A DNA stretch of 64,000 nucleotides from Croceicoccus naphthovorans (GCF_001028705.1 NZ_CP011770.1:3475501-3539500), one strand, 5' to 3'; positions 52,144-61,532 are shown, counted from the stretch's first letter. Program-made: numbers and translations. Notes: generated by a model not told the origin, from the letters alone.

Positions 52144-54258
52144 GTCCTTTCGGGCGGGCGCGCCATCCATTGCAAGCCACCGTGCATATTGCCCGACCTT
52201 TGCCGGGTCGCAGTCCATCCGCTTCATCAACCAAAATTCGAACCATTCCACCGATCGCCGGTAGATTGCCTGACGGTGTGCGGGCTGCCACTTGATGTGG
52301 GTCTCGTCTTCCAGGACGTAGAGTTCGATCGGTCTGCCGCGGTACGAGTAGGTCTCGAAGACATCGAGGCCCGCTTCATATTCGCTGTCGCCGGTCTGAA
52401 TCAGGATCGGCACATCGACATCATCGACATTGAGAATGAGCGACATCGGTTTCCAGAACTCTTCGGTGCCAGGCTCGAAATGGCGGTATCCCATCGCGCG
52501 TACGAAATCTGTAAAGCGCGGACCCGCGGCGAGTGGGTAAGAATACATGTCTTCGCAGCATGAGCCCATCGACGCGACCTGGAAGAGGTCCGAATTGATC
52601 AACGCCCACTGGACGGTCGATCCGCCATCGCTGAAGCCGCTGATGCCCATCCGTGCGCGATCGACCGAACCGGTATCGATGGCGAGCGAGATCGCAGTCT
52701 CGAGCGAGGATTGGACTCGGCGACGGTCAATCCAGTCTGCGCGGTTGGCGCGGGTCAGTTCCTCTTCGGTGGTCGCGCCAAGCGCCGCGGCAGAGAAGTC
52801 CGGGCGATCGAAACTGAGCACGGCGAAACCGCGGTTGGCAAGCGGATGGATGGGGACCTCGTCCCCGGTACCGCCGCGCAGGAACCCTACACTTGTATAT
52901 TGCACGACGATCAGGGGATGACGTTGCCCGGCCTGGTGGTCCGGTGGCAGGACAAGATCCGCATAGCTTTCGGCCCCGAAGGCGTTGCGGAACCTGAGGC
53001 GCTCAACGGTCCCGAAGGTCCTTTCTTCAAGCCGTGGATTGGGATCGTGTATGAGCCGGTCTGCTCCGGTGACGACATCGATTGCAACCAGACGGCGAGG
53101 CTGACCGAACCCTTCGCGGCCGCACAGCAATTCGCCGCCGGCCACTGTGCATCCGACCAACGCATCTTCGGTAAGCAGGATCTGGCGCGGCTGCGCCTCG
53201 CCAAGCTCCCATCGCAAAATGGCCGTCTGACTGTTTGCCCAGCCCGTCGCTTGGAGGGCGAGTAGCGCGGTTCCATCGCTCGACCACCACAGCTCGCGGA
53301 TCCCTTCGCAAGCTTTTTGTTCGCAGACTATCTGATTGCCGTCAGGCCACCCGACGACAAGCCTGGTGGGGCTGATCAGCCGAGTGGGCTCGCTCGGCTC
53401 GAGCCAGGCCGCAATCCCCGAGTCATTCTCGGCATAGGCGCGGGCTCTAGCCGGGAGGCCCTCTGGCGCTTCGCCCGAGAGCAGGCGCGCTTCTTCCGAA
53501 CTCGCGACCCACACTTCGCCATCCGCCAGCGACACGTAGCTATAGTGCGTTTCAAGCTGTCCGGTCGGGATTGGCCGATCGGCGAATTGCGGCGAGAAAC
53601 GCTCGTCGAACAAAAATCCTTCGGCCGCTTCGCGTGCGATAGCCTCTGACTGGATGCGTATGCCGGGACGCGTCGCGACTATCAGTGCAGTTCCGTCGTT
53701 CGTCCATGCGAAACTATCGACATTATCGGGAAGGGCGGTTGCCTGTCGCGGTGGTACCGTTCGGTCAGGATCGACCAGCCATACCTGGGTCGAACCGTTC
53801 AACCTCTTGAGATAGCCGATCCGGGAGCCGTCCGAAGACCAGCGGGGCGGGTTGGGCCTGTCCCATCCGGCCATAATCGCGGGAAAGTCGCGCAATCGGA
53901 AATCATCGCGGATGAATTCGCCGCCCCGGTCGACCTCGACGGCGGCACCGCTTCCGTCCATCGCCGCAATCATAAGCCTCTGGCAGTAGACGTTGGCTTC
54001 CGGATTTGCGCGTTTTACGACGAAAGCGATGTGCTCGCCGTCGGGCGCTACGCCGATGGCCCGCGCAGCGCCGACCGGATTGGCGCGTCCGATGTCCGCC
54101 ATCCTGACCTGGTCATCGAGCGTAAAGGCCCGCTGGCCAATGCCCGATAGACCCTCCGCCTCTTCGAAACCTGCACACGGATCCTCTTGCGGCGGCGGCA
54201 GGTCCACGTGCGGAACGATGGATTGGGACAGCGCTGCAGCGAGTGCCAGCGACATCAC
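52108..54258 (-). CDS. Lasso peptide isopeptidase (S9 prolyl-oligopeptidase type, AtxE2-like)
   Basis: A 716-residue protein: short signal-like start (MMSLALAAALSQS), a beta-propeller and a C-terminal alpha/beta hydrolase. Catalytic Ser is in MGISGFSDGGSTVQW, Asp in LIQTGDSEYEAGLD and His in LEDETHIKWQPAHRQ. AtxE2 of Asticcacaulis cuts the ring isopeptide bond and linearises lasso peptides. It overlaps the TonB receptor gene by four bases, so uptake and opening of the peptide are coupled. Confidence 0.87.
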   Translation of the reverse strand: MMSLALAAALSQSIVPHVDLPPPQEDPCAGFEEAEGLSGIGQRAFTLDDQVRMADIGRANPVGAARAIGVAPDGEHIAFVVKRANPEANVYCQRLMIAAMDGSGAAVEVDRGGEFIRDDFRLRDFPAIMAGWDRPNPPRWSSDGSRIGYLKRLNGSTQVWLVDPDRTVPPRQATALPDNVDSFAWTNDGTALIVATRPGIRIQSEAIAREAAEGFLFDERFSPQFADRPIPTGQLETHYSYVSLADGEVWVASSEEARLLSGEAPEGLPARARAYAENDSGIAAWLEPSEPTRLISPTRLVVGWPDGNQIVCEQKACEGIRELWWSSDGTALLALQATGWANSQTAILRWELGEAQPRQILLTEDALVGCTVAGGELLCGREGFGQPRRLVAIDVVTGADRLIHDPNPRLEERTFGTVERLRFRNAFGAESYADLVLPPDHQAGQRHPLIVVQYTSVGFLRGGTGDEVPIHPLANRGFAVLSFDRPDFSAAALGATTEEELTRANRADWIDRRRVQSSLETAISLAIDTGSVDRARMGISGFSDGGSTVQWALINSDLFQVASMGSCCEDMYSYPLAAGPRFTDFVRAMGYRHFEPGTEEFWKPMSLILNVDDVDVPILIQTGDSEYEAGLDVFETYSYRGRPIELYVLEDETHIKWQPAHRQAIYRRSVEWFEFWLMKRMDCDPAKVGQYARWLAMDGAPARKDLRCSDGRSSLP

Positions 54259-56612
54259 CAGTGCCTCCGGATTCCGAATGCGACAAACCGTCCGATCGGG
54301 GAGTAGTTCGTCGAATCAAAAGGCGTATCGGTCGGGCCCGTCTGTCCAATGATCTCGGGTTCGTCATCGAACACGTTTTGCACGGTCAGCGACAGTGTGA
54401 GTCCGGGGTTGCGTCCTTCGCCACCGATCACATCGTAGCTCACGCCAAGATCGAGTGTGGCGCTTGGCGACAGACGTTCCGCCACGCCGAAACGTGGATC
54501 TTCCAGTGCTCCTATATAATTGACTGCCGCATTGGCCTTGAAAGTGCCGGCTTCGAAGCGGGCCACGCCGCGTGCGCGGTATTGCGGCGGATTAAAAATC
54601 GTCCCGGCGAGCTGAACCTGCGGTAGGTCGGAATTCAGGCGCTGGTTGCTGTCGAGCCAGCTGCCAGCGACTTCCAGACCCAGTCTGCGCTGATTGCCGA
54701 GGTCGTGGTCCCACGAAATCCGCGCATCGATCCCTTCGACTGCCCAGACGGCGACATTGCGATTGCGGTTGTCGATGAAGGCTACGACATTGGCCGGATC
54801 ATAAGGCGAGCCGGAAAAATTTTCGAGGCCGAACAAAGAATTGTCGATCAGCCCGGAAAAGATTGCGGGATCGGGCGAGAAATCGATCAGGCTTGCATAA
54901 CCCGGATCGCGAAAACCGGCGACAACCGATCCCGCAATCGGGCGAACCACCCGGTCGCGATAGCGAATGTCATACCAGGTGGCCGATACGAGCAAACCCG
55001 GCACTGACGGCGGACGATATTCGAAACCGGCTGTCCAGCTGTGCGCGCGTTCCGAGGTGACATCCGGGTTGCCGCCGCTTGCTATAAAGACGGTTTCCGG
55101 AGCCGTACCCGCGCCGAAGATCGACGCTGGCAGCACGATGGTCTGGTACGGAATGAACCTCTGGTAAAGCGTTGGAGCCTTGAACGATCTCGCCCAGCTT
55201 CCCCGCAGGGTCAAGCCGGGGACGGGTGCGTAGACCAAGCCCATGCGCGGCGTGGTCTGGCTGTCGAGACCGGGATAGCTTTCGTGCCGTGCGGCCAGCG
55301 AGAGGCCTAGCTCGTCGATACCTCCAATCGCATTGCGCGACGACACCAACGGGAGGAACAGCTCCCCATAGGCAAAGCGGGCCCGCTGCGTTTCGTCGAA
55401 AGCGATAACGAGATTGCCGCCTTCCGAGCGGGAGAAATCGAGCGAATTATCGCGCAAGCCAGCACCAATTGCGAGGCGCGCATCGCCTCCCGGCAACGAA
55501 AAGAGTGGCCCTTCCGCACCTGCTTCGAGCGATAGCACCTCGTTGCAGAAGCAGCCTTCGGTCACGCTTGTCGGGGCGGACGGCCGTGTAAACGTAGTGC
55601 GGTAGCGCGTCCTGTCGCGTCCAAAAACGCCGAGCACAGACAGCTGCCACGAAGCTCCGATATCGACCCTGAGCGACGGTGCGAGCGTATAGGATTCGAC
55701 CACTGGATCCGCGGTCTGACGGAGCGTGGAAGACCCGGTGATGCGAACCGAACTGCGCCGCGAATAAAGTGCATCGACGCTTGCCTCGATACCGGGTGAT
55801 ATTTCGTGATGTCCGGAAAGCGTGACGGCATGCCGTTCCTGCGACGGAAACAGCGTGGTCTCGGGGTCGAGCGCGGCCGCATAAGATCGCTGGCCCGCCT
55901 CGATATCGGAGTTGTTGGTGAAATCGTAGGCGAGGAAAAATCCGCCGCCATCCCACCGGCTTCCACCGACGATATCGGCCTGCTGGCGAAAATATCCGCC
56001 ACCGGTGCTCGCGCCGATCTGCGCCGATGTTTCCACGCCTTCGAAATCACGGCGCAGGATTACATTGACCACGCCGGCGACAGCGTCGGACCCGTATAGC
56101 GCCGACGCGCCGTCCGGGACGACCTCGATCCGGTCTACCGCCGCGAGCGGGATTGCCGAAATATCGACCCCTGCGAAGGCGGAATCGTACGGAAGGCGAT
56201 GGCCATTGAGGAGCGTAAGTGTCGCATCGGGACCCAGACCGCGCAGGTTCGGAGTGGCCGCAGAGTTCACGTTGCTGTTGATGAGCCCGGCACCCGAACC
56301 CACTCCGGGGTTCTGACCGCCCGAGAAATTCTGGGGTAGGCTGCGGATCGCTTCACCCAGATCCACCTGGCCAGCCTCGACGATCGTCTCGCGATCAAGC
56401 TCGATGACTTCACCGACAACCCGTGCGCCTCGGATTCGCGTTCCCGTGACAACGATCGCAGAACTTTCGTCGTCCAAAGCCGTATCGCCAACCTCGGCAG
56501 CGTCATCTTGTGCCTGTTCGCCTGGACTGTCTTGGGCGAAAAGAGGAGGAGCGGCACTTGCGAATGCTGTCCCGGTTAGAAGGACGAAAAGTGTGCGATT
56601 TCTCAATGACAT
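54255..56612 (-). CDS. TonB-dependent outer-membrane receptor
   Basis: A 785-residue receptor: signal peptide MSLRNRTLFVLLTGTAFASAA, TonB-box-like SSAIVVTGTRI, plug domain (LRGLGPDATLTLLNGHRLPYD, DGASALYGSDAVAGVVNVIL) and a barrel ending RFVAFGIRRHW with a terminal aromatic. It probably takes up the lasso peptide, or a lasso-metal complex, in this isopeptidase-type cluster. Substrate inferred from context. Confidence 0.88.
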   Translation of the reverse strand: MSLRNRTLFVLLTGTAFASAAPPLFAQDSPGEQAQDDAAEVGDTALDDESSAIVVTGTRIRGARVVGEVIELDRETIVEAGQVDLGEAIRSLPQNFSGGQNPGVGSGAGLINSNVNSAATPNLRGLGPDATLTLLNGHRLPYDSAFAGVDISAIPLAAVDRIEVVPDGASALYGSDAVAGVVNVILRRDFEGVETSAQIGASTGGGYFRQQADIVGGSRWDGGGFFLAYDFTNNSDIEAGQRSYAAALDPETTLFPSQERHAVTLSGHHEISPGIEASVDALYSRRSSVRITGSSTLRQTADPVVESYTLAPSLRVDIGASWQLSVLGVFGRDRTRYRTTFTRPSAPTSVTEGCFCNEVLSLEAGAEGPLFSLPGGDARLAIGAGLRDNSLDFSRSEGGNLVIAFDETQRARFAYGELFLPLVSSRNAIGGIDELGLSLAARHESYPGLDSQTTPRMGLVYAPVPGLTLRGSWARSFKAPTLYQRFIPYQTIVLPASIFGAGTAPETVFIASGGNPDVTSERAHSWTAGFEYRPPSVPGLLVSATWYDIRYRDRVVRPIAGSVVAGFRDPGYASLIDFSPDPAIFSGLIDNSLFGLENFSGSPYDPANVVAFIDNRNRNVAVWAVEGIDARISWDHDLGNQRRLGLEVAGSWLDSNQRLNSDLPQVQLAGTIFNPPQYRARGVARFEAGTFKANAAVNYIGALEDPRFGVAERLSPSATLDLGVSYDVIGGEGRNPGLTLSLTVQNVFDDEPEIIGQTGPTDTPFDSTNYSPIGRFVAFGIRRHW

Positions 56613-56732
56613 TGGGGTCTCCCTGTTCTGGCGCGGTCGGGCCGCTACAGGGAATGACGCTCACTTTTTCGAACACCTTAGTTTCATTTGAAATTAAAGT
56701 TTGGGGGGTCTTTTTGTGCCGGGTGGTTGCAG

Positions 56733-57353
56733 TCACCAACTGTGACCCAGCGCTTGGCGCAAATGCGCTAGAGCTTTCATCATATGATAGTCGACCGTGG
56801 GCAGCGCGATGCCTAGCTCGAGATGTATCTGACGGTAGGATTTCTTCTCGATGCGATTCATCGCGAAGATACGCGCGGTCTTTTGCGGGAGCTCCGCGAG
56901 CGCGATTTCCAGCACGTGCCGGGCTTCACGAACGTGCACGGCATCTTCCTGCGCGGCGCGGCTTGGCGCATCTGCGTTCTCCAGAAGTGGCTGGGTCCTG
57001 ACGCGGCACTTTTGCCGCCGCGCCTCGTCCACCAGCAAGTTGAATGCAATCCGCCTCAGAAAGCCTGCAGGATTAACGAGTTCCGTTAGCTGCTTGCTGG
57101 TCGCTGCACGCAGAAACACGTCCTGTGCCAGGTCGCGGGCGCGTTCGGAGCCCACGCGGCGCGCAAGATAGGCGATCAGTCCAGCCCGTTCCTCGCGGTA
57201 GAGGGCGTCGAGTGTACGGCGGCGGTCGACCGTTCGGCTTACTTTTGCAGAGCAATATGCGGGACCCACGCACTGGGGAGCTTGGTGCCGGATTTCGGCG
57301 ACAGCTTGAGTCATGCTTCGAACTTGGAGGCGACCGCCACCTGAGTTCGCCAT
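56733..57353 (-). CDS. ECF sigma factor (FecI-like)
   Basis: A 206-residue protein with region 2 (LIAYLARRVGSERARDLAQDVFLRA) and region 4 (LPQKTARIFAMNRIEKKSYRQIHLELGIALPTVDYHMMKALAHLR). It probably directs transcription of the TonB receptor-isopeptidase operon that starts 120 bases downstream. The true start may be the Met at 57314. I find no FecR-like anti-sigma gene beside it. Confidence 0.82.
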   Translation of the reverse strand: MANSGGGRLQVRSMTQAVAEIRHQAPQCVGPAYCSAKVSRTVDRRRTLDALYREERAGLIAYLARRVGSERARDLAQDVFLRAATSKQLTELVNPAGFLRRIAFNLLVDEARRQKCRVRTQPLLENADAPSRAAQEDAVHVREARHVLEIALAELPQKTARIFAMNRIEKKSYRQIHLELGIALPTVDYHMMKALAHLRQALGHSW

Positions 57354-57721
57354 GGCGAACTGGTGCGGGTTCCAGGTCTGTGCCGCCGTCCGGGGCCTGA
57401 TTTACGCCCCTTGATCGGTTCGGCCGCCGGGCCTGCGACGGACCGGCGTGCATGATGTCCGGCGGAAATATCCACGCGGACGGTGCCAGAATATCAATCC
57501 GCGCGCAGTCAATCTGCCCAACATAGGAGTGGCTGGCAAGAGGTAAGTAGAGCCATTTTGGACCCGCTTTTGGCGGCCAGCATCATCTTCCAAAAAAATG
57601 CTCCGGTCTCGGGGAGCGCCTGATCAAATATGCCCAATATTGGGGAAGTGGATACCTTGGTCTTGGAATGTCGGCGCGGTGCTGGCGCCACTAGCCCAAT
57701 CGGCGAGAAAGGAGGTGCTTC
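57354..57721. other. Non-coding interval between the sigma factor and the excision-activator gene
   Basis: No gene is supported. The interval must contain the promoters of both divergent units. The last 20 bases hold the strong ribosome site AAAGGAGGTG before the ATG at 57722. Confidence 0.45.
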
Positions 57722-58505
57722 ATGGCTCGACCATTCGACAGCAACGACCGGACCGCCGGATACGACTTTTCGGATTTCGCGCAGGAATTCTTGCGCCGCA
57801 ATTCCGCTTACCGGCAACAATACGCCCGGATCGCCGGCGCAAGCGGCTTCGACGCGCAATCCCCAGCTTGCCGCCGAATGGCGCGTTCATGGGGCCTTGA
57901 ATTTCCCGATTGATCCCGACCTTTCGGCTCGCAGCGATCCGGCGATCTGGCGAGCTGAGGAAAACCCCAATGTTGTAATTCTCAGCGGTAGCGGCGGAGT
58001 CAAGGCGGCGCGCGCAGCGTGCGACCTGATCGCCAAACGAGCGAGCAATGCGGGAGATCATCTGGTCCTCGCCGATACTGGCGCTCGTCACCGGCTGCTC
58101 GTTATGGCCTCAGCCCGGTTGGGTGGAGACAATTATCTGATCCCTCAAGACCAGTCGGTTCCGATCAGGCTAGCGGCGCTCGATGCGTTTCACCGCTGCG
58201 TTGCTGGCTCCGCTGTGCCCACCAAGCGATACCCCTTACGGCCCACCACCTATCAGTCCAGACGCCTCCACTTGCTGCTCGCCATACTCGATAATCAGGC
58301 CAGAGCGCCTGAGGGTGTCACCCTCCGAGAGATTGCGGGAACCCTCGTCTATCGCGGATTATCCGCGCAACGCGCCATAGACTGGAAATCGTCATCGCAA
58401 CGCCGACAGACCCAGCGTCTTGTCGCCGAAGCACGGAAGATGGCGTCGCACGGCTATCTCGACCTGCTTCGTCAAAGCCGGTTCCGACCTTTTCAAACGC
58501 ACTGA
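57722..58505 (+). CDS. FseA-like excision activator, DUF6499 and DUF2285 in two frames, probable +1 ribosomal frameshift
   Basis: Frame one (57722-57913, 63 aa) is the DUF6499 domain: YDFSDFAQEFLRRNSAYRQQYARI, ending SWGLEFPD and stop. The frame one base ahead continues FPIDPDLSARSDPAIWRAEENP and encodes DUF2285 (RRLHLLLAILDNQARAPEGVTLREIAGTLVY) to 58505, with no start of its own near the join. Shifting +1 at TTTCCCG (57902-57908) gives one 260-residue protein. In ICEMlSym of Mesorhizobium, FseA is made in just this way from two overlapping genes of the same domains and turns on excision. Strong AAAGGAGGTG precedes the ATG. Confidence 0.83.
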
Positions 58506-58689
58506 ATGCACTATGGTTTTTCCTTGGGCAAGCCGCTGAATTTTGTGGCGCGCCCGGATTGGAACCAGACCTTCAGGGTCGCAACTGCAACTGCCGGAAC
58601 AGGTGGAATGGAACCGTCTGATCAGGCACCGAGCAGGCGGTCGGGTGGCGGCGTGTTGGATTGCGTGCTGCCGATCGAACGGCAGGTCT

Positions 58690-59442
58690 ATGTACGCATA
58701 TCTCGCGGAGGAATTCGCAACTGAGCTTATCAATGTTCGTTCGGACACTGAACTCGATGGCGCCCTTAAACAGGTTTCCCGGCGCCTTGGCTTCGACCAC
58801 TTCGCACTTAGCCTGGAGATGCGTTCGACATCGTGCGAGGCACCGGGCTTGCTATTGCACGACTATCCCGACGAATGGGCGAAAGTCTATATCGCCTTCG
58901 ACCTCGCAGGGCAGGATCCGGTGCGAAGAGCCTGCGACAAGACCATCATCGGTTTCGCCTGGGACTGGATTGACGAACTCGTCCCTCTCACGCGCGGCGA
59001 CCGTCAGATGCTCAATGTTGGCCGGGAATGCGGAATTGGCAATGGCTATACCGTTCCGCGGCACTTACCCGGGATAGGGCGCGGTACCTGCACCTTTGCT
59101 GTTCGACCCGATCGAGAACTGCCCCGACGGCGTTTCGCCGTCGCGGAAGTGATCGGGACGCTGGCTTTGAGCTGTGCACTGGGACTGAGCTCAGAAAGAC
59201 TCGATGAGAAGGTTCCCTCCCTGACCGATCGGCAGCGGGAGTGTCTGCTCTGGGTTGCAAGAGGGAAGACTGCAGCTGAAACGGCCATGATTCTCGAAAT
59301 CAGCACCGAAACCGTCATTCAGCATCTCAAGATGGCCCGCGAACGCTACCAGGTCCATTGTAAGCAGTCCCTCGTCGTCGCGGCGCTGTTCGACGGGTTG
59401 ATCGGGTTTGCCGACATCATCCGTTGGCGCGACGTCGGATAG
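58690..59442 (+). CDS. LuxR-family regulator with autoinducer-binding-like domain
   Basis: A 250-residue protein. The first 165 residues resemble a TraR/LuxR acyl-homoserine-lactone sensor (FAWDWIDELVPLTRGDRQMLNVGRECGIGNGYTVPRHLPG). The C-terminus is the LuxR helix-turn-helix (SLTDRQRECLLWVARGKTAAETAMILEISTETVIQHLKMA). No luxI-like synthase is in the window. In ICEMlSym the TraR regulator activates the fseA genes, so its place just after the FseA-like gene suggests control of excision. ATG 58690 has weak ribosome-site context. Confidence 0.85.
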   Translation: MYAYLAEEFATELINVRSDTELDGALKQVSRRLGFDHFALSLEMRSTSCEAPGLLLHDYPDEWAKVYIAFDLAGQDPVRRACDKTIIGFAWDWIDELVPLTRGDRQMLNVGRECGIGNGYTVPRHLPGIGRGTCTFAVRPDRELPRRRFAVAEVIGTLALSCALGLSSERLDEKVPSLTDRQRECLLWVARGKTAAETAMILEISTETVIQHLKMARERYQVHCKQSLVVAALFDGLIGFADIIRWRDVG

Positions 59443-59589
59443 ACGCACCAGATGCGTCGAAACGTTTCAGTTAATCGACCTCAGCTTCGTCGATTAAACT
59501 CGAGCATGCAGTGTTACGGTGCAGGCATCTCTCTGCGTCGCCAGATCAGAATATGCCGAATTCCTTATTCAACCGCTTCTTCAACACAA

Positions 59590-60948
59590 TCACACCATCG
59601 AGCCAAGGTCCGATCCCACGCTAGGGTAGGCCGAAACCATTTTCTTGAGATCGCTTGTTGTCAGTCCAAGTCGGACGGCCAAACCGAAGAAATTGATGAT
59701 CTCGCCATGCTCCGGTCCGAGCAAATGAGCGCCCAGGATAGTGTCGCATTCGTTATCGATTATGACCTTGGTTGCAGCGCAGCTTTCGCCAACGCGAAGG
59801 TTGGAATACCAGTCGCCGGTGTCATTTTCGACGACGCGGATATCATGTCTGGCCTCTCGTGCTTCCTCTTCGAGCATGCCAACACGGCTGAGCTCTGGTA
59901 CCGTAAATACAGCGCTCGGTACGCCTGCATAATCCGGCTTTGTCCGATTGCCGTTGAGCATATTGGACGCAGCTACCTTGCCCTCGAAAACTGCGACAGG
60001 CGTAAGCGGCGCGCCTTGCGTGTCGGCCGCGTCGCCGGCAGCATAGATCTTGGGGTTGGAGGTGCTTTGCAGGTAGGCGTTGACCTCAACGCCCTTGTCA
60101 CCTGCCTCGACATTGGCTGCGGCCAGGTCAAGCCGGCCAATTGCCGGGACGCGGCCCGCGCCGTGGACGACGAGATCGGCGCGCAAATCTTTCGTGCCGC
60201 TGTCAGTTTCTACCGTGACAAGAAAACCCGTCCCGTCCTTCTCGATCGCTTTGAGTGACGTGCGTCGTCGCAGTTGGACGCCGACTTCCTCGCCCCGCGC
60301 AACGAGTCTTTCGACAAGATCGGCATCGAAACCCTTGAGCGGTCTCTCGCCACGGTCGATGATGCACACCTTGCTGCCCGCGCGTGCTGCGATATGGCCA
60401 AACTCGAACGAGATGAAGCCGCCGCCGATGAACAGGATGCGTTCGGGCAGCGCATCGAGCCGCATGAACTCGGTGCTGTCGGTAAGGTGTTCGGAGCCGG
60501 GAACATCTATCGTCCGCGGCTTGGCACCCGTTGCGATCAGGAAATGGTTTGCCTGAAACTGCCCCTCGCCGTCGATTTCGACGGTATCTTCGCCGACGAA
60601 GCGCGCTTTCCCGTGAAGGGTAGTGACGCCGTTGCTCTCCAGACCGTTTTCGATCCGACCGGGCATTTTGTCGGTGAACGTCTGCGTGAAGGCGACCAGA
60701 TCGGGCCAGTTGATGGCGATGTCGTTCGGTTCGATGCCCTTGCCGTGCATGAGCCGCGCTGCGTCGATGATTTCCGCCCCGCGGCGGAGCATTTTCTTCG
60801 GATCGCAGCCGCGCAGGGCGCAGGTGCCGCCATAAGGCAGTTCGTCGACTACCGCGACCGACCAACCGGCTGAGGCGCATTTGTTGGCGGCATTTACGGC
60901 CGCCATACCAACACCCAGCACTATAAGATCGAAGTTTCGCGTACTCAT
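59590..60948 (-). CDS. MerA-like FAD/NAD(P) disulfide oxidoreductase
   Basis: A 452-residue flavoprotein: FDLIVLGVGMAAVNAANKCASAG (FAD), redox motif GGTCALRGCDPKKM (Cys 43 and 48), second nucleotide site ILFIGGGFISFEFGHIAARAG and C-terminal dimer domain. It resembles mercuric reductase and glutathione reductase, but ends SVGSDLGSMV without the Cys pair that MerA uses to hand Hg(II) to the active site, so mercury reduction is uncertain. I start it at ATG 60948, just after the stop of the small Cys-rich gene in its ancestral frame. Confidence 0.82.
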   Translation of the reverse strand: MSTRNFDLIVLGVGMAAVNAANKCASAGWSVAVVDELPYGGTCALRGCDPKKMLRRGAEIIDAARLMHGKGIEPNDIAINWPDLVAFTQTFTDKMPGRIENGLESNGVTTLHGKARFVGEDTVEIDGEGQFQANHFLIATGAKPRTIDVPGSEHLTDSTEFMRLDALPERILFIGGGFISFEFGHIAARAGSKVCIIDRGERPLKGFDADLVERLVARGEEVGVQLRRRTSLKAIEKDGTGFLVTVETDSGTKDLRADLVVHGAGRVPAIGRLDLAAANVEAGDKGVEVNAYLQSTSNPKIYAAGDAADTQGAPLTPVAVFEGKVAASNMLNGNRTKPDYAGVPSAVFTVPELSRVGMLEEEAREARHDIRVVENDTGDWYSNLRVGESCAATKVIIDNECDTILGAHLLGPEHGEIINFFGLAVRLGLTTSDLKKMVSAYPSVGSDLGSMV

Positions 60949-60949
60949 C

Positions 60950-61179
60950 TCACCGCCCTCCGCAACATGTGGCGCCCTTGCGATCGGCACGCGTTTCCTG
61001 GATCGGCGGGCAGGGATGGTGCCGAATGAGCAGAAGACACAGCAATCGCCCGCATTGGGGCGGAGTTTCACACCGCAACCATTGCAATCGTAGAAAAACC
61101 AGCAGGCATCCGTCGGCATTCTTTCGAGCTTTTTGTACCCGCAAGTAGGGCATGTGATCTCGGACTTCAGTTTGATCAT
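60950..61179 (-). pseudogene. Small Cys-rich GDCCVFCSYG-type protein, frameshifted
   Basis: The frame begins MIKLKSEITCPTCGYKKLER and continues NAGDCCVFCSFGTIP, the pattern of a small protein common in mer operons. After this the normal ending (CPPIQETRADRKGATCCGG) lies one frame away, stopping at 60950. One missing C in a C run near 61017 would restore a 76-residue protein. As written, the frame runs on into the flavoprotein and predicts an odd 529-residue fusion. It overlaps merP by four bases. Function of the family unknown; the Cys pairs suggest metal binding. Confidence 0.75.
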
Positions 61180-61517
61180 AGCGCGCTCTCTGAAAGGATC
61201 GCCGGATATCCGGCCTCGGTCGACGCCGCGGCGATCGCGCTTGTGGTTGTTCGCTCAGGATCGAACTGCGCAGTCGCCGTCCTGGTCTCGTAATCGATAG
61301 TCACCTCGTGCACGCCTGCCACGCCTTCCATCGCGCGCCGAACCGTTATCGGGCAGGTCGCGCAGGTCATATTCTCGACCGCAAAACTTGCCGATTGCAG
61401 ATGCGCGGAATTTTGTTGAACCCGTTCGTCGGAGTTTGGCGGAAACAAGGTCGCTGCCCAGATACCCGCTCCGGCCAGTCCCAGTATCGCAACTGCGACG
61501 ATCATCGTCTTCTTCAT
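61176..61517 (-). CDS. merP: MerP-like heavy-metal-binding protein
   Basis: A 113-residue exported protein with an N-terminal helix (MIVAVAILGLAGAGIWAATL) and one HMA domain with the mercury/copper motif VENMTCATCPITV (Cys 52 and 55). It would bind Hg(II) in the periplasm and pass it to MerT. AGGAG lies nine bases before its ATG. The IS1380 element now separates it from merT. Confidence 0.87.
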   Translation of the reverse strand: MKKTMIVAVAILGLAGAGIWAATLFPPNSDERVQQNSAHLQSASFAVENMTCATCPITVRRAMEGVAGVHEVTIDYETRTATAQFDPERTTTSAIAAASTEAGYPAILSESAL

Positions 61518-61532
61518 CTTTCGAACTCCTAG

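Noticed and set aside
57630..57908. Upstream part of the DUF2285 frame starting MPNIGEVDTLV
   Set aside because: The stretch before the join has no domain similarity and overlaps the DUF6499 frame with its strong ribosome site; start by +1 frameshift from DUF6499 is preferred.
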